A DNA stretch of 64,000 bases from Bacillus sp. 123MFChir2. Its GTDB lineage: Bacteria; Bacillota; Bacilli; Bacillales; Bacillaceae_G. Every line of letters begins with the position of its first letter. Position 1 is the stretch's first letter. The DNA lies in NCBI RefSeq assembly GCF_000383235.1, contig NZ_KB910926.1, positions 86,480 through 150,479 of the forward strand. Direction: 5' to 3'. The translations under genes and the position numbers were made by a program. Positions 1 through 9,202 of this stretch are shown here, piece after piece. The notes under the pieces were generated by a model, which saw nothing but the letters and a program-made list of their open reading frames with translations, was not told the origin of the DNA and ran no database searches.

Positions 1-747
1 TACATGATTTGCAATGGCTTTAATGTCATCCGGTGCATTGCCCATTGCAACGCCAAGGCCAGCAAATTCAATCATAGCCTGGTCATTATAGCTATCGCCC
101 ATCGCAATCACTTCTTCACGTGTGATACCTAGTTTTTGGATAAGGTGGTGTAAACTGGTTCCTTTTGTTACACCATACTCTGTAAATTCTAAGAAGAATG
201 GCTTAGAACGCATAACACTTAATTGTCCTTCAAATTCTTGTTGTAATTTCTTTTCAACTTCTGCAAGACGTTCAGGTGCTTTCATCATTAATACTTTTAC
301 AACAGGTTCTTTCACTGCACTTACAAAATTATTAACATCTATAACTGGCATGCCTGTAATATAGGCTTCAACTTCTGTATATTCATTATTTTCCTCTGTC
401 ACAATCTCATCGCCAATGTACGTATGAATCCAAACATCCTCGTTTTGGCTTGTTTTATATAAATTATGAACGATTTCAGGCGATAATGTACTGCTAAATA
501 ATTCTTCTTTTGTTTTGCAGTTAATAATTTTTGCGCCGTTAAACGATAAAATGAAGCTGCCGTATTCTTCTAGCTTTAGTTCTTTTGCAATTGGCCACAT
601 CGCAAATGTTGGACGACCAGAGGCTAGTACAACTTTTACGCCGCGTTCTTGGGCGTTCATCAGGGCTTCTTTCGTACGCGGCGAAATTGTATGGTCATCG
701 CGCAGTAATGTATCATCTAAATCTAGTACAATCATTTTATAAGACAT
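1..747 (-). CDS. Cof-type HAD-family phosphatase (C-terminus cut by window edge)
   Basis: Predicted cytosolic phosphatase of the Cof (HAD-IIB) subfamily; members dephosphorylate sugar phosphates, nucleotides or flavin precursors, and the substrate cannot be read from sequence. Motif I is DLDDTLL at residues 9-15, motif II is ASGRP near residue 42, and the acidic GDSYND motif IV lies near the cut end. The ATG start follows a GGAAGG ribosome binding site about 9 nt upstream. The 249 codons seen are close to the usual 260-290 aa, so only a short tail is missing. It is followed by a family A repeat rather than by a co-directional gene, so it is probably transcribed alone. Confidence 0.85.
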   Translation of the reverse strand, partial: MSYKMIVLDLDDTLLRDDHTISPRTKEALMNAQERGVKVVLASGRPTFAMWPIAKELKLEEYGSFILSFNGAKIINCKTKEELFSSTLSPEIVHNLYKTSQNEDVWIHTYIGDEIVTEENNEYTEVEAYITGMPVIDVNNFVSAVKEPVVKVLMMKAPERLAEVEKKLQQEFEGQLSVMRSKPFFLEFTEYGVTKGTSLHHLIQKLGITREEVIAMGDSYNDQAMIEFAGLGVAMGNAPDDIKAIANHV

Positions 748-772
748 TTGAATAATCCTTCCTATTGTGAAA

Positions 773-907
773 TAAAGTGAAACTTTAATCAGTGGGGGGT
801 CTCCATCCCCAATCGGACTTTTACGGGCAGTTTATCTCCCACCAAACATCCTTGTTTTTGCCGAATTTTGAGGTGAGGGTATTACTGCCCATTAATGCGG
901 GATAAAT
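773..907 (+). repeat. Family A intergenic repeat, copy 1
   Basis: The element starts AAAGTGAAACTTTAATCAG and ends TTAATGCGGGATAAA. It contains the inverted halves ACGGGCAGT...TCTCCCAC and GGTGAGGG...ATTACTGCCCA. The same ends recur at 12.8-13.1 kb (nested), and, more decayed, at 3.5, 31.8, 39.3 and 54.9 kb. It resembles the B. cereus-group bcr repeats; the exact bcr number cannot be assigned by eye. The gap up to the permease remnant also holds an imperfect hairpin (about 956-990) and nothing else recognisable. Confidence 0.8.
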
Positions 908-1072
908 CGTAAGACATCGAACCTCTCTGAAGATGGAATCGATTCTACATGAATGTATATATGAGCAAGTATATTTTTCTTGCCCATATATGTTTCTATT
1001 ATCGTAACAATTCTTAAAATAGACTGCAATGCTTGAAGTTTGCAATTTTGTTTACGTTTTGTGTCGATTGAT

Positions 1073-1672
1073 TCAATTAACCTCTTGTTTGTCGGTTGAA
1101 GGAGAGAATAATATTTCTAGTATAATTGCCATTACAGAGCCGAGTACAAGGCTGTTGCTTAAGAAGGATGCTAGGAATGGCGGCAATGAAGAAAAGGCCC
1201 CTGATGGGATGAACATGACGCCAATTCCGGTAAAGAGAGCAAGGCCAGCAACTTTAAATAAACGTTCTTTATCTTTTACAGTTTCATATTCTCGAAAAGC
1301 CAGCCCAATCATACTGGCGAATACCGGATAAATTGCTGCATAGCCGACAGCTACTGGAATCGCTGCGACGAATGAGGTCACCTTTGGAAATAAGCTCATA
1401 AGAATAATAAAGGATGAACCAAGAATAAACGGTAATCGTTTGTAAATGTTTGTTGTCGCAATGAAACCTGCTGATCCAGAAATAGCAACAGGTCCAATTG
1501 CTGAAAACAGACCACCAAGAAGTTGATTAATACCGGTTATAATTCCTGCTTGTTTAAATCGATTTTGCACGGCTGTTTCTTCGTGTTTCGAAACTACTTG
1601 TTGAACAACGCGAATACTTGCTAACATGTTAGTTAGTAGTAATAACGTAACAAAGGGAACGGTAATAACCAT
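1073..1672 (-). pseudogene. 5'-truncated NCS2 xanthine/uracil-type permease
   Basis: Only the C-terminal half (199 codons) of a nucleobase:cation symporter-2 protein is present; family members have about 430 residues and 14 membrane segments. Typical C-half sequence is visible, for example NQLLGGLFSAIG and the GYAAIYPVFASMIGLAF helix. Directly upstream of the first ATG the frame contains TAG codons, there is no ribosome binding site, and the divergent potassium-channel gene starts 76 bp away, so the N-terminal half is gone. It resembles YwdJ, which in B. subtilis lies between ywdI and ywdK; here it is upstream and on the opposite strand. Probably non-functional. Confidence 0.75.
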
Positions 1673-1748
1673 ATTCTATTTCTAGTATATATGTATTTGA
1701 TTTGTTGTGGCAAAGATTGAATAGAGAGAAAAGAGTTGAAAAAATATC

Positions 1749-2732
1749 ATGGGTGCGCGTAAACAATTGATTATTGCAATTATATGTATGTGTTTTATAG
1801 TAATGATCGGAACAATCGGGTTTATGATAATAGAAGGGATCAGTCTGTTTCAATCATTTTGGATGACGATGATTACTGTATTAACAGTTGGGTATGGAGA
1901 TGCAGTTCCATTAACGAAAGCAGGAAAGATTTTTGCGCTTTTAATCATTCCAATCGGTGTTGGTATTGTGACGTACGCGATTGGGGTAGTGGCGGCTATA
2001 ATTATTGAAGGGAATTTATTTCAGGTCATGCGGAGGAAGAAGATGAAGAAACAAATTGCTGAAATGAAAGATCATATTATTGTGTGTGGATGCGGCAGGG
2101 TTGGTTTGCAGGTTGTGCAGGAATTACGGGAAAAAAACATGCCTTTTATTGTGATTGATAGAGAAGAGTCTGTATTAGCAGAGCAAAAGCTTTTGTATGT
2201 ACACGGAGATGCGACAGACGATGAAGTGTTGCATAAAGCTGGTATTACGAGAGCAGCTGGTTTGGTGGCGATTGTTGCGAGTGATGCAGAAAATGTGTTT
2301 ATAACATTAACTGCAAGGGGCTTAAACCCAAATATTAAAATTATAGCTCGAGCAGAAAAACAAGAGTCGGAAGAGAAATTGCGCCGCGCTGGTGCGAATA
2401 AAGTTATTAACCCATCTAGTATGGCGGGAATTCATATTGCAAAAGGAATTGCGAATCCTTTCACTGTTCATTATATTGATACAGTGTTATATGGAACAGA
2501 ACAAAACTTCGCTATTGAAGAGATTGAAATGGCTGCAGGATCATCTTTAATTGGAAAAACGTTAATGGAAGAAGATGTGAGAAATCGTTTTGATGTTACG
2601 ATTTTAGCGATTTTGCGAGATGGGTATATTATTCATAATCCAACTGGAGCGGAAAAATTTGCAGAACGTGATATGATAATAGTATTTGGTCCGGTAGAGA
2701 AATTGGAGCAATTTGAGAAAGAATTACAATAG
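1749..2732 (+). CDS. Two-TM potassium channel with RCK domains (YugO-like)
   Basis: Predicted membrane K+ channel subunit that would form tetramers. TM1 spans about residues 7-28, the pore helix and TVGYGD selectivity filter lie at 46-51, and TM2 at about 62-85. A cytosolic RCK-N Rossmann domain with VCGCGRVG starts near residue 113, and an RCK-C domain occupies the last ~80 residues. Length (327 aa) matches YugO of B. subtilis, which carries electrical signalling in biofilms; that role here is inference. The ribosome binding site is weak. ywdI follows 15 bp later, so the two genes are probably cotranscribed. Confidence 0.9.
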   Translation: MGARKQLIIAIICMCFIVMIGTIGFMIIEGISLFQSFWMTMITVLTVGYGDAVPLTKAGKIFALLIIPIGVGIVTYAIGVVAAIIIEGNLFQVMRRKKMKKQIAEMKDHIIVCGCGRVGLQVVQELREKNMPFIVIDREESVLAEQKLLYVHGDATDDEVLHKAGITRAAGLVAIVASDAENVFITLTARGLNPNIKIIARAEKQESEEKLRRAGANKVINPSSMAGIHIAKGIANPFTVHYIDTVLYGTEQNFAIEEIEMAAGSSLIGKTLMEEDVRNRFDVTILAILRDGYIIHNPTGAEKFAERDMIIVFGPVEKLEQFEKELQ

Positions 2733-2747
2733 ATGAGGTGAGAAAGC

Positions 2748-3029
2748 ATGCAAATATCTAGCGATAAGATTTTAAATAAAATGGCAAGTGAAATTGCAAA
2801 AGCGAAAGGGAGTGAATCACGTAAAGCAAAAGAACATCTTTTAGTTGTTCGTGCGTTATGTGATCTATTACTTGAAGAACAGCCAGAAACTTCTGTATAT
2901 GTTGAACCAAAATTACAAGCAAACGTTATAACGCCGCGAATGCCTGTTCAACCAATTGCTTCGTTTTCAGGAGAGCCTGTATATGTGAAAGAAGATGATG
3001 CAAACGGAAGCTCTCTTTTGGACTTTTAG
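2748..3029 (+). CDS. ywdI: YwdI-family small protein
   Basis: A 93-residue soluble protein matching the uncharacterised YwdI family in length, in its Lys/Ala-rich N-terminal helical part with a RALCDLLLEEQ segment near residues 54-64, and in position before ywdK. It begins 15 bp after the channel gene behind a GAGGTGAG ribosome binding site. No catalytic motif is visible and no function is known. It probably sits in one operon with the channel and ywdK. Confidence 0.75.
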   Translation: MQISSDKILNKMASEIAKAKGSESRKAKEHLLVVRALCDLLLEEQPETSVYVEPKLQANVITPRMPVQPIASFSGEPVYVKEDDANGSSLLDF

Positions 3030-3090
3030 ACGCTAAATAGTTGGATTATGCGCGGAAATTTTTTATTATTAAATAAAAAGGGGAATTCTA

Positions 3091-3459
3091 ATGAAAATTT
3101 TCTTTTTATTAGGTTGTATTGCAGCAGCATTAGCTGTTGCACTTGGAGCATTTGGAGCACATGGGCTTGAGGGGAAAATCTCAACGAAAATGTTAGATGT
3201 GTGGAAAACAGGTGTTACGTATCAAATGTTCCATGCAGGTGGATTGTTTGTTGTTGCTTTATTAATGGATAAGATTCAATCTTCTCTTGTAAGCGCAGCA
3301 GGTTGGTGTATGGTAGCAGGTATTGTGATGTTCTCTGGAAGTCTATACGCATTAAGTACAACAGGTATAAAATTTTTTGGTCCAATTACTCCGCTTGGCG
3401 GTGTAGCATTTATTGTAGGCTGGATTTTGCTGGGGACCGCGGTTGTAAAAGGTTTATAA
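3091..3459 (+). CDS. ywdK: DUF423 membrane protein (YwdK)
   Basis: A 122-residue integral membrane protein with four predicted helices. It has the family signatures GAFGAHGLE (residues 20-28), YQMFHAGGL (47-55) and FFGPITPLGG (95-104). The function of DUF423 proteins is unknown. The start has an AAGGGG site 9 nt upstream. The gene ends inside the sequence TTATAAAGTGAAA, the typical left end of family A repeats, so its last codon and stop may come from a decayed repeat. Confidence 0.85.
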   Translation: MKIFFLLGCIAAALAVALGAFGAHGLEGKISTKMLDVWKTGVTYQMFHAGGLFVVALLMDKIQSSLVSAAGWCMVAGIVMFSGSLYALSTTGIKFFGPITPLGGVAFIVGWILLGTAVVKGL

Positions 3460-3590
3460 AGTGAAATTTCCTCTTGGGAAGCGCCTTTTTTCCAAAAGGT
3501 TATTTGAACTAACCGGGCCCTTACAGATGGTTTGAACCTTACTTCTTTGCTTAACCTCTTACTAGCTGTTTGGGCGGGGTGAAAATAAAA
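3456..3590 (+). repeat. Decayed family A repeat (candidate)
   Basis: Begins ATAAAGTGAAA like the family A ends and contains AACCGGGCCCTTACAG, similar to the AATCGGGCTTTTACGGGCAG core of better copies. The right half is poorly preserved. The assignment rests on these two blocks only. Confidence 0.35.
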
Positions 3591-3591
3591 C

Positions 3592-3619
3592 AAAAGCTGG
3601 CATTTGCCAGCTTTTTTTT
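3592..3619. terminator. Bidirectional terminator between ywdK and gerQ
   Basis: AAAAGCTGGC, a 4-nt loop, GCCAGCTTTT and a T-run. With A residues on the left arm it can serve the convergent gerQ transcript as well. Confidence 0.85.
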
Positions 3620-3620
3620 A

Positions 3621-4043
3621 TTATCTTGGAGGGTAAGTTGCTGGTTGCTGTGTGGGAAAGTAGATGATTTCTCCTGGAAATTCCACATAATCAAGATAAA
3701 TCATAAGTAGTAAATAACGTTTTCCGGATTTAGGTTCACTGAGAATGATATGATCGCGTCCTGCAGCTTCAATGACACCCGTATAGGATTGTGTACCAAG
3801 TGTGCTGCCGCGCTCATATGTCATGAATATAGTCGCTGTTTTTCCTTTGTTTAAACGAAGGATATTTTCAATATACGATTGCTCAAGTGGGAGCATTCCT
3901 TGAGAAACGGCGAGTTGTGCTTGTGCAGCTTGCGGCGTCGGCGGCATTTGTTGTTGTCCTTGTTGTCCTGGCTGCGGTTGCATATATCCGCCAGATGGTT
4001 GATAAAACCCTCCCCCATAGTATGGGTTTTGTTGCTGTGCCAT
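3621..4043 (-). CDS. gerQ: Spore coat protein GerQ
   Basis: GerQ is an inner-coat protein, cross-linked by transglutaminase, that is needed to place CwlJ in the spore coat and hence for Ca-DPA germination (known from B. subtilis). The 140-aa product has a Gln/Pro/Gly/Tyr-rich N-terminal half (residues 1-45) and a conserved C-terminal domain with IENILRLNKGK and GRDHIILSEPKSGKRYLL. It lies 26 bp downstream of cwlJ on the same strand, the usual cwlJ-gerQ operon of this group. Expression in the mother cell during sporulation is expected by homology; no promoter was assigned. Confidence 0.95.
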   Translation of the reverse strand: MAQQQNPYYGGGFYQPSGGYMQPQPGQQGQQQMPPTPQAAQAQLAVSQGMLPLEQSYIENILRLNKGKTATIFMTYERGSTLGTQSYTGVIEAAGRDHIILSEPKSGKRYLLLMIYLDYVEFPGEIIYFPTQQPATYPPR

Positions 4044-4069
4044 ACGAAATCCCTCCTCTTTTCAGTTCA

Positions 4070-4492
4070 CTAATACACACTTGGACAGTCTCCAGCACTT
4101 GGCTGGAAAAAGCAATGGTTTTTAAAACGACCAGAATTTTCTTGATTAAACCAAGTTGGCGGACATTCACCCCCTGGCCTAAAAAACCATAACGAAAAAT
4201 TAGCGGGCCAGAATCGTTCCCCTTGAATCGTACGTCTTGCCAGAGCGATATCACTTTCACGGGCACGCTGATAAAAGTAACCTTTTTGTGTAGCCTCAAA
4301 TCCACCAGGACTTTGAAATACCATTTGGCGAAGGTTTCGGACCTTTTTAAAGTCTAAGCAATTCCCTTTTACGCGATTGACGCCGACATTTCCAACCATC
4401 AGCATTCCTTTAGGTCCTTCTCCTTCTGCTTCTGCCCGCATTAACCTGGCAAGTAGTTTTACATGTTCTTCTGTATAGGGAATAACAGCCAT
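4070..4492 (-). CDS. cwlJ: Cell wall hydrolase CwlJ (spore cortex-lytic enzyme)
   Basis: Cortex-lytic hydrolase of the SleB/CwlJ family, active on muramic-lactam peptidoglycan during germination. The 140-aa product lacks a signal peptide, as expected for a coat protein made in the mother cell. The catalytic Glu is expected in the RAEAEGEGP segment (residues 19-27); IQGERFWPANFSLWFF and the C-terminal CFFQPSAGDCPSVY are typical. The internal ATG (MAVIPYTEEH) is chosen because AGAGGTGA precedes it; longer upstream reading has no ribosome binding site. Operon with gerQ. Confidence 0.95.
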   Translation of the reverse strand: MAVIPYTEEHVKLLARLMRAEAEGEGPKGMLMVGNVGVNRVKGNCLDFKKVRNLRQMVFQSPGGFEATQKGYFYQRARESDIALARRTIQGERFWPANFSLWFFRPGGECPPTWFNQENSGRFKNHCFFQPSAGDCPSVY

Positions 4493-4611
4493 CTGTTTCA
4501 CCTCTTTTATTACTCTGCTAGAGAAAAGGAAGTGTAGAACAATTACTAATTCATAATTATGAAAAAGGGGGGGCAGATATGACAACCAAACCATGTTTTA
4601 ATATTTATCTC

Positions 4612-4790
4612 TGTAAATATAAACTGAAATAAAACCCTCTCTTTTAGGTAGGCGAGAGCGTCCGGCCGTGCAAAGAGGGGGTCAGGGCCTTTTCATGCCA
4701 CATGCAACGTTTAAAATAAAGGGAGAAAGCAAGTAGCAGGCATTTTCTTGCTGCATAGCAGCGACTTATATGTTGAAAAATTAAAGTGGA
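4612..4790 (+). repeat. bcr1-like repeat, copy 1
   Basis: Shares with the other copies the blocks GGCGAGAGCGTC(T)GGCCGTGC, GGTCAGGGCCTTTT, GCCACATGCAACGT, GGGAGAAAGCAAGTAG, GCATAGCAGCGACTTATATG and TTGAAAAATT. It fills the gap between cwlJ and the carboxypeptidase, where no gene is seen. Confidence 0.85.
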
Positions 4791-4839
4791 TGTATTACTA
4801 CTCATAAGAAGTAAAGAATACGCTGAGGAAGATTTGGAT

Positions 4840-4873
4840 AATAAAAAGCTAGCAAATCTGCTAGCTTTTTATT
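4840..4873 (-). terminator. Terminator of the carboxypeptidase gene
   Basis: Perfect stem AATAAAAAGCTAGCA/TGCTAGCTTTTTATT with a 4-nt loop; it overlaps the stop codon of the gene that it ends. Confidence 0.85.
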
Positions 4874-6146
4874 ATCCGAATAATTTTGACCATGTATTAG
4901 AGAAGAAGTCTCCAATGGATCGCATCGTTAATACGAACCAATTTGCTTTTTCCACTTCCTCTGTTGTTTTTACATCGAATTTCATTTGTTTACTGCCATT
5001 AAGGAAACCATATTGATCAGTAGATTCTAAAACAAGTGAGCCTACTTTGGCATCTTTGTTCACAGGTGCAACTAAGCTTCCATCTTCGGACATTGATTTG
5101 TTTGCTTCATAGGAAATTTTGTAAGGAGATTTACTTCCCTTTTTTGTGACTACCGTTATCTCTTTTTCAGGTGTCACAGCTACCGTATCTTCTTTTCCTT
5201 TTACGACAGGAATCGTATTATTTTTATCTATTTTCAACTTCTGTTTTTCAAAGTTCTTAAAACCATACTCCATTAATGCGCGAGATTCTATAAAACGCTC
5301 ATCCATTGATTTTGTTTTAATAATAACGGAGATTAGGCGTAAATCACCGCGTTTGGCTGTAATGGTAAAGCAATACCCAGCTGAATCAGAACTTCCTGTT
5401 TTTAAGCCGTCTGTTCCTTCATATGCAAATGCAGCGCCAGGTAACATCCAATTCCAGTTTTCCATACGAATGGGGCGCGGATGATTATCTGGGAAGTTTC
5501 TGAACCTTTGTTTTGTATCTTCCAATATTTCTGGATATTTTGTCATAATTGTTCTAGATAAGATTGCCATGTCTCTAGCTGATAAAGAGTTTTCACCGTT
5601 CGGATCTGTTCCTTCCGGATGCTTTCCTTTTAAATCAGCATTATTTAATCCTGTAGCATTTACAAATTTATATTTTTTTAACCCTAATTTTTTTGCATGT
5701 TCATTTGCGAGATTTAAGAAATTCTTTTCACTTCCTGCAAGAAGTTCGGCAAGTGCAACACTTGATCCGTTTGCTGAGAAGACAATAATAGAATGATATA
5801 ATTCTTTAACTGTATATTGTCGTCCCTTTTCAAATGGAACATTGGAAAATTCGTTGTTACGGGAAATCTCGTAAGCATAATCAGAGATATTCACTTTTGT
5901 ATCCCAGGTAATTTTCCCTTCTTTAATGGCTTCTAAAACGGAATATATAACTATGAGTTTTGACATACTAGCAATTGCAAGTAATTCATCGGGGTTTTGC
6001 TCGTGTAGTATTTTTCCTGTATCTGCATCAAACAGAATAGCAGCAGCGGCTTCAATATGTATGTCTTCTTTGGCATAAGAGGGAGTTGCTCCTATGAAAG
6101 AAAACATGAGTGTAAGCCCTAATAAAATAGATAACATTTTCCTCAT
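4872..6146 (-). CDS. Secreted D-alanyl-D-alanine carboxypeptidase (DacA/PBP5 type)
   Basis: Penicillin-binding protein that trims the terminal D-Ala of peptidoglycan stem peptides on the outer face of the membrane. A signal peptide is present (MRKMLSILLGLTLMF..., cleavage after SYA near residue 25). Active-site motifs are S60-M-S-K63, S125-A-N127 and K250-T-G252. The C-terminal PBP5-type beta domain is followed by an amphipathic WFVLTMRSIGDFF anchor near the end. At 424 aa it is full length. The chromosomal place differs from B. subtilis dacA, so it is probably a paralogue. It is a single-gene unit with its own terminator. Confidence 0.9.
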   Translation of the reverse strand: MRKMLSILLGLTLMFSFIGATPSYAKEDIHIEAAAAILFDADTGKILHEQNPDELLAIASMSKLIVIYSVLEAIKEGKITWDTKVNISDYAYEISRNNEFSNVPFEKGRQYTVKELYHSIIVFSANGSSVALAELLAGSEKNFLNLANEHAKKLGLKKYKFVNATGLNNADLKGKHPEGTDPNGENSLSARDMAILSRTIMTKYPEILEDTKQRFRNFPDNHPRPIRMENWNWMLPGAAFAYEGTDGLKTGSSDSAGYCFTITAKRGDLRLISVIIKTKSMDERFIESRALMEYGFKNFEKQKLKIDKNNTIPVVKGKEDTVAVTPEKEITVVTKKGSKSPYKISYEANKSMSEDGSLVAPVNKDAKVGSLVLESTDQYGFLNGSKQMKFDVKTTEEVEKANWFVLTMRSIGDFFSNTWSKLFG

Positions 6147-6285
6147 AATAAATTATCACCTTCGCATCGTTATTAGCATGTAGCTTGTACTATTCTAACA
6201 TGAGTTTGAATATGGAAAGATTACAATTTTGTAAGCAACTTGGATATTTTTTCTATTTTATTAGAGTTTCCTATTAGATAAAACA

Positions 6286-6316
6286 GCAAAAAAAGGGCGA
6301 TTTTCGCCCTTTTTTG
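6286..6316 (-). terminator. hemQ terminator
   Basis: AAAAAAAGGGCGA, loop TTTT, CGCCCTTTTTTG. The hairpin ends just before the hemQ stop codon, and its A-rich left arm gives the U-run of the minus-strand transcript. Confidence 0.85.
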
Positions 6317-6319
6317 TTG

Positions 6320-7063
6320 CTATACGTGTAAAAATTTTACGACTTTTTCGCTTGGTAAAATGTTTCCAACAAAGAATGTTCCAAACTCACCATAGCGTGC
6401 ACTTACTTCATCAAAGCGCATTTCATATACAAGCTTCTTAAATTGAAGAATATCATCGGCAAATAATGTTACGCCCCATTCATAATCGTCAAAGCCTACA
6501 GAACCAGTAATAATTTGACGTACTTTTCCTGCATATTGGCGACCAATTTTTCCGTGGCTATACATTAATTTTTTGCGCTCGTCCATCGGTAACATGTACC
6601 AGTTGTCTTCGCCTTGACGACGTTTGTCCATTGGATAGAAACAAACGTGGTTTGCTTTTGGCAATGTTGGGTATAGACGCGCAAGAATTTGTGGATTTTG
6701 ATATGGATCTTCTTCAGCAGGAAGATAGTTACTTAGCTCCACAACAGATACGTAAGAGTATGCAGGAAGCATATACTCTGCTAATGTTGTTTTATTGAAT
6801 TCGGCTTCAATTTCATTTAATTCTTCCATTGTTGGACGTAAAATCATGAACATAATATCAGCCTTTTGTCCAACAATTGTATATAGGGCATGGCTACCTT
6901 GTTTTGCAGTTTCTGTTTTATTCCATTTTTTAACGATGTTTAAAAATTCAAACATTGCTTGCTGACGTTCATCACTGGACAATGTTTTCCATGCTGCCCA
7001 GTCCATAGAACGGAAATCGTGTAAACAATACCAACCATCTAACGTTTTTGCTGCTTCACTCAT
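6320..7063 (-). CDS. hemQ: Coproheme decarboxylase HemQ
   Basis: HemQ converts coproheme III to heme b by two oxidative decarboxylations, the last step of the Gram-positive heme pathway; it belongs to the chlorite dismutase fold family. The 247-aa product carries the signature Y143-P-M-D-K147 (reactive Tyr and Lys of the family) and His170 in YSHGKIGR, the expected proximal heme ligand. The ATG ([10 protein letters not shown]) is preferred over a GTG three codons upstream because GAGGTG lies 6 nt before it; the GTG itself is part of that site. Neighbouring pta and lipL reproduce the ywfI-pta-ywfL order of B. subtilis. Confidence 0.95.
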   Translation of the reverse strand: MSEAAKTLDGWYCLHDFRSMDWAAWKTLSSDERQQAMFEFLNIVKKWNKTETAKQGSHALYTIVGQKADIMFMILRPTMEELNEIEAEFNKTTLAEYMLPAYSYVSVVELSNYLPAEEDPYQNPQILARLYPTLPKANHVCFYPMDKRRQGEDNWYMLPMDERKKLMYSHGKIGRQYAGKVRQIITGSVGFDDYEWGVTLFADDILQFKKLVYEMRFDEVSARYGEFGTFFVGNILPSEKVVKFLHV

Positions 7064-7287
7064 TAGATTCACCTCGAATAGTCAAGTTTTACACGTTAAC
7101 TATATCATATATAGATGAAAAAGCATGTATCTTAGTCTTAGGCGCACAAAATTGTCACATTTTATGGCGGAATTTTGGGAAAATATAATCATTTTTATTT
7201 TATCAATTTTTTAGAAGCAATACGTTTAAAATAGAGGTAAAAAGCGGTATTCTTAAATATGGATTTCAATTCGTAGGAGGGTTATTA

Positions 7288-8259
7288 GTGAGCGATTTAT
7301 TTATAACAGTAAAAGAAAAAGTTCAAGGTAAAGGCATTTCTATCGTACTTCCTGAAGGTACTGATGAAAGAATTTTAGGCGCTGCAGAGCGTTTAGCAAA
7401 AGAAGAATTAGTAAAACCAATCTTAGTTGGTAATAAGGAAGAAATTAGCGCGAAAGCTGCTAGCATGAATTTAACATTAGCAGGTGTTGATATTTATGAC
7501 CCAGCTACATACGAAGAAATGGATGCAATGGTAGCATCTTTCGTTGAACGCCGTAAAGGTAAAGCGACAGAGGAATCGGCTCGTGAAATCTTAAAAGACG
7601 AAAACTATTTCGGTACTATGCTTGTATACATGGGGAAAGCACAAGGCTTAGTAAGCGGTGCAGCTCATTCTACAGCTGATACAGTTCGTCCAGCACTTCA
7701 AATCATTAAAACAAAACCAGGCGTTACAAAAACTTCTGGCGTATTTATCATGGTACGCGGCGATGAGAAGTACGTATTCGCTGACTGCGCAATCAACATT
7801 GCACCAAACAGCCAAGATTTAGCTGAAATTGGTATTGAAAGTGCAAAAACTGCTGAATTATTCGGTATTGACCCACGCGTTGCAATGTTAAGCTTCTCTA
7901 CAAAAGGTTCTGCGAAATCTCCAGAAACAGAGAAAGTTGTAGAAGCAACTCGCATCGCGAAAGAAATGGCACCTGAATTAACATTAGACGGTGAGTTCCA
8001 ATTTGATGCTGCATTTGTACCATCTGTAGCAGAAAAGAAAGCACCAGGTTCTGTTATTAAAGGTGACGCTAACGTATTCGTATTCCCAAGCTTAGAAGCT
8101 GGTAATATCGGCTACAAAATTGCACAACGCTTAGGTAACTTCGAAGCAGTGGGACCAATCTTACAAGGCTTGAACATGCCAGTAAATGATTTATCTCGCG
8201 GTTGTAACGAAGAAGAAGTGTACAAGCTTGCTTTAATTACAGCAGCACAAGCGCTATAA
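7288..8259 (+). CDS. pta: Phosphate acetyltransferase
   Basis: Interconverts acetyl-CoA and acetyl phosphate in the Pta-AckA overflow pathway. Length 323 aa is normal for the short Pta form. The signature VSGAAHSTADTVRP lies at about residues 122-134, and NVFVFPSLEAGNIGYK marks the C-terminal substrate region. It starts with GTG behind a TAGGAGG site. A poor cre-like sequence (TAAAAAGCGGTATTCTTA near 7238-7255) precedes it; B. subtilis pta is CcpA-activated, but this match is too weak to claim. Confidence 0.95.
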   Translation: MSDLFITVKEKVQGKGISIVLPEGTDERILGAAERLAKEELVKPILVGNKEEISAKAASMNLTLAGVDIYDPATYEEMDAMVASFVERRKGKATEESAREILKDENYFGTMLVYMGKAQGLVSGAAHSTADTVRPALQIIKTKPGVTKTSGVFIMVRGDEKYVFADCAINIAPNSQDLAEIGIESAKTAELFGIDPRVAMLSFSTKGSAKSPETEKVVEATRIAKEMAPELTLDGEFQFDAAFVPSVAEKKAPGSVIKGDANVFVFPSLEAGNIGYKIAQRLGNFEAVGPILQGLNMPVNDLSRGCNEEEVYKLALITAAQAL

Positions 8260-8263
8260 TTAT

Positions 8264-8299
8264 GAAAAAAATCCCCGCATCATTTGCGGGGATTTTTTA
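8264..8299. terminator. Bidirectional terminator between pta and lipL
   Basis: AAAAAATCCCCGCA, 5-nt loop, TGCGGGGATTTTTT: a near-perfect stem with A/T flanks, serving both convergent genes. Confidence 0.9.
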
Positions 8300-9142
8300 T
8301 TTTTCTAATACAAGTGCTTTATTATTGCGGTCAATTATGCGTTGTAAGTGATGCTCATATAGCGGTACTTCATCTACTGTTAGCTGTGACGGCGTTAATT
8401 GCGGCGTAAAACGCTGTAATGTTTGTAAAAGGCGCATCATTAAATCTTGTACAGTAATTTCTTCACCAAGTAGTTCAGATAGTGAAGCCATTGTACTTGG
8501 TACAATTTCAGGATACGTAAATCTAGTTTCCTCACCTTGAATGGCTAAGTTGTAAAAATCACGAACAAGTGCTGCACGTGCAGAGCCACTTTCGGAAGCA
8601 CATAAGTAAATTTGTACTGCAACACCACCGCGAATACGGCGCTGTGAAATACCAGCAAATTTTTTATCGTTAATACTTAAGTCATAGCTGCCAGGACAGT
8701 AAGAACCAACGATTTCTTTTGCCTCAATATTAACAGGGTAATCTGTCAACATTTCTTTAATTAAATGCCACATTGTATCGTAGCCAAGATCGATATCGAT
8801 GCCTTTATCTGTTTCCTGGAATAGAAGTGATACATTTAAAACCCCTTCATCAAGTACGACTGCAAGACCACCTGAATTACGAACAATAACATTGAAATTC
8901 TTCTGTTTTAAAAAAGAAATCCCTTCCTGTAAATGAGGAAGACGAGAATCTTGAATACCAAGAACAATTGTATTGTGATGAACCCAAGAGCGCATTGTTG
9001 CAGCAGATGTACCGTTGCCAACGGTTGTACATAACGTATCATCCATTGCGAAAGACTGCAGCGCATGAAATTGTGGACCTAAGCTTGATTGATCAACAAT
9101 GCGCCACTCTGGCTGAGATAAAATCGAACGAGAATCGCTCAT
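8297..9142 (-). CDS. lipL: Octanoyl-[GcvH]:protein N-octanoyltransferase
   Basis: LipL (YwfL) moves octanoyl groups from GcvH to the E2 subunits of 2-oxoacid dehydrogenases during lipoate synthesis. The 281-aa product has the cofactor-ligase fold with [14 protein letters not shown] at residues 87-100, the catalytic Cys149 in [11 protein letters not shown], and the conserved Lys in [10 protein letters not shown]. The Cys in this motif separates LipL from lipoate ligases, which lack it. The ATG follows AAGGGGT. The position next to pta and hemQ matches B. subtilis ywfL. Confidence 0.9.
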   Translation of the reverse strand: MSDSRSILSQPEWRIVDQSSLGPQFHALQSFAMDDTLCTTVGNGTSAATMRSWVHHNTIVLGIQDSRLPHLQEGISFLKQKNFNVIVRNSGGLAVVLDEGVLNVSLLFQETDKGIDIDLGYDTMWHLIKEMLTDYPVNIEAKEIVGSYCPGSYDLSINDKKFAGISQRRIRGGVAVQIYLCASESGSARAALVRDFYNLAIQGEETRFTYPEIVPSTMASLSELLGEEITVQDLMMRLLQTLQRFTPQLTPSQLTVDEVPLYEHHLQRIIDRNNKALVLEK

Positions 9143-9202
9143 GTAAATAACCCCTTATCTATAAAATGACAATATTTATTATAGCAAAAAAGAGTGATTT
9201 TA

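Noticed and set aside
1029-1331. 100-codon frame opposite the NCS2 permease remnant
   Set aside because: It mirrors the permease coding strand and has no ribosome binding site; shadow of the remnant.
7238-7255. cre site before pta
   Set aside because: Several mismatches to the CcpA consensus; too weak to list as a feature.
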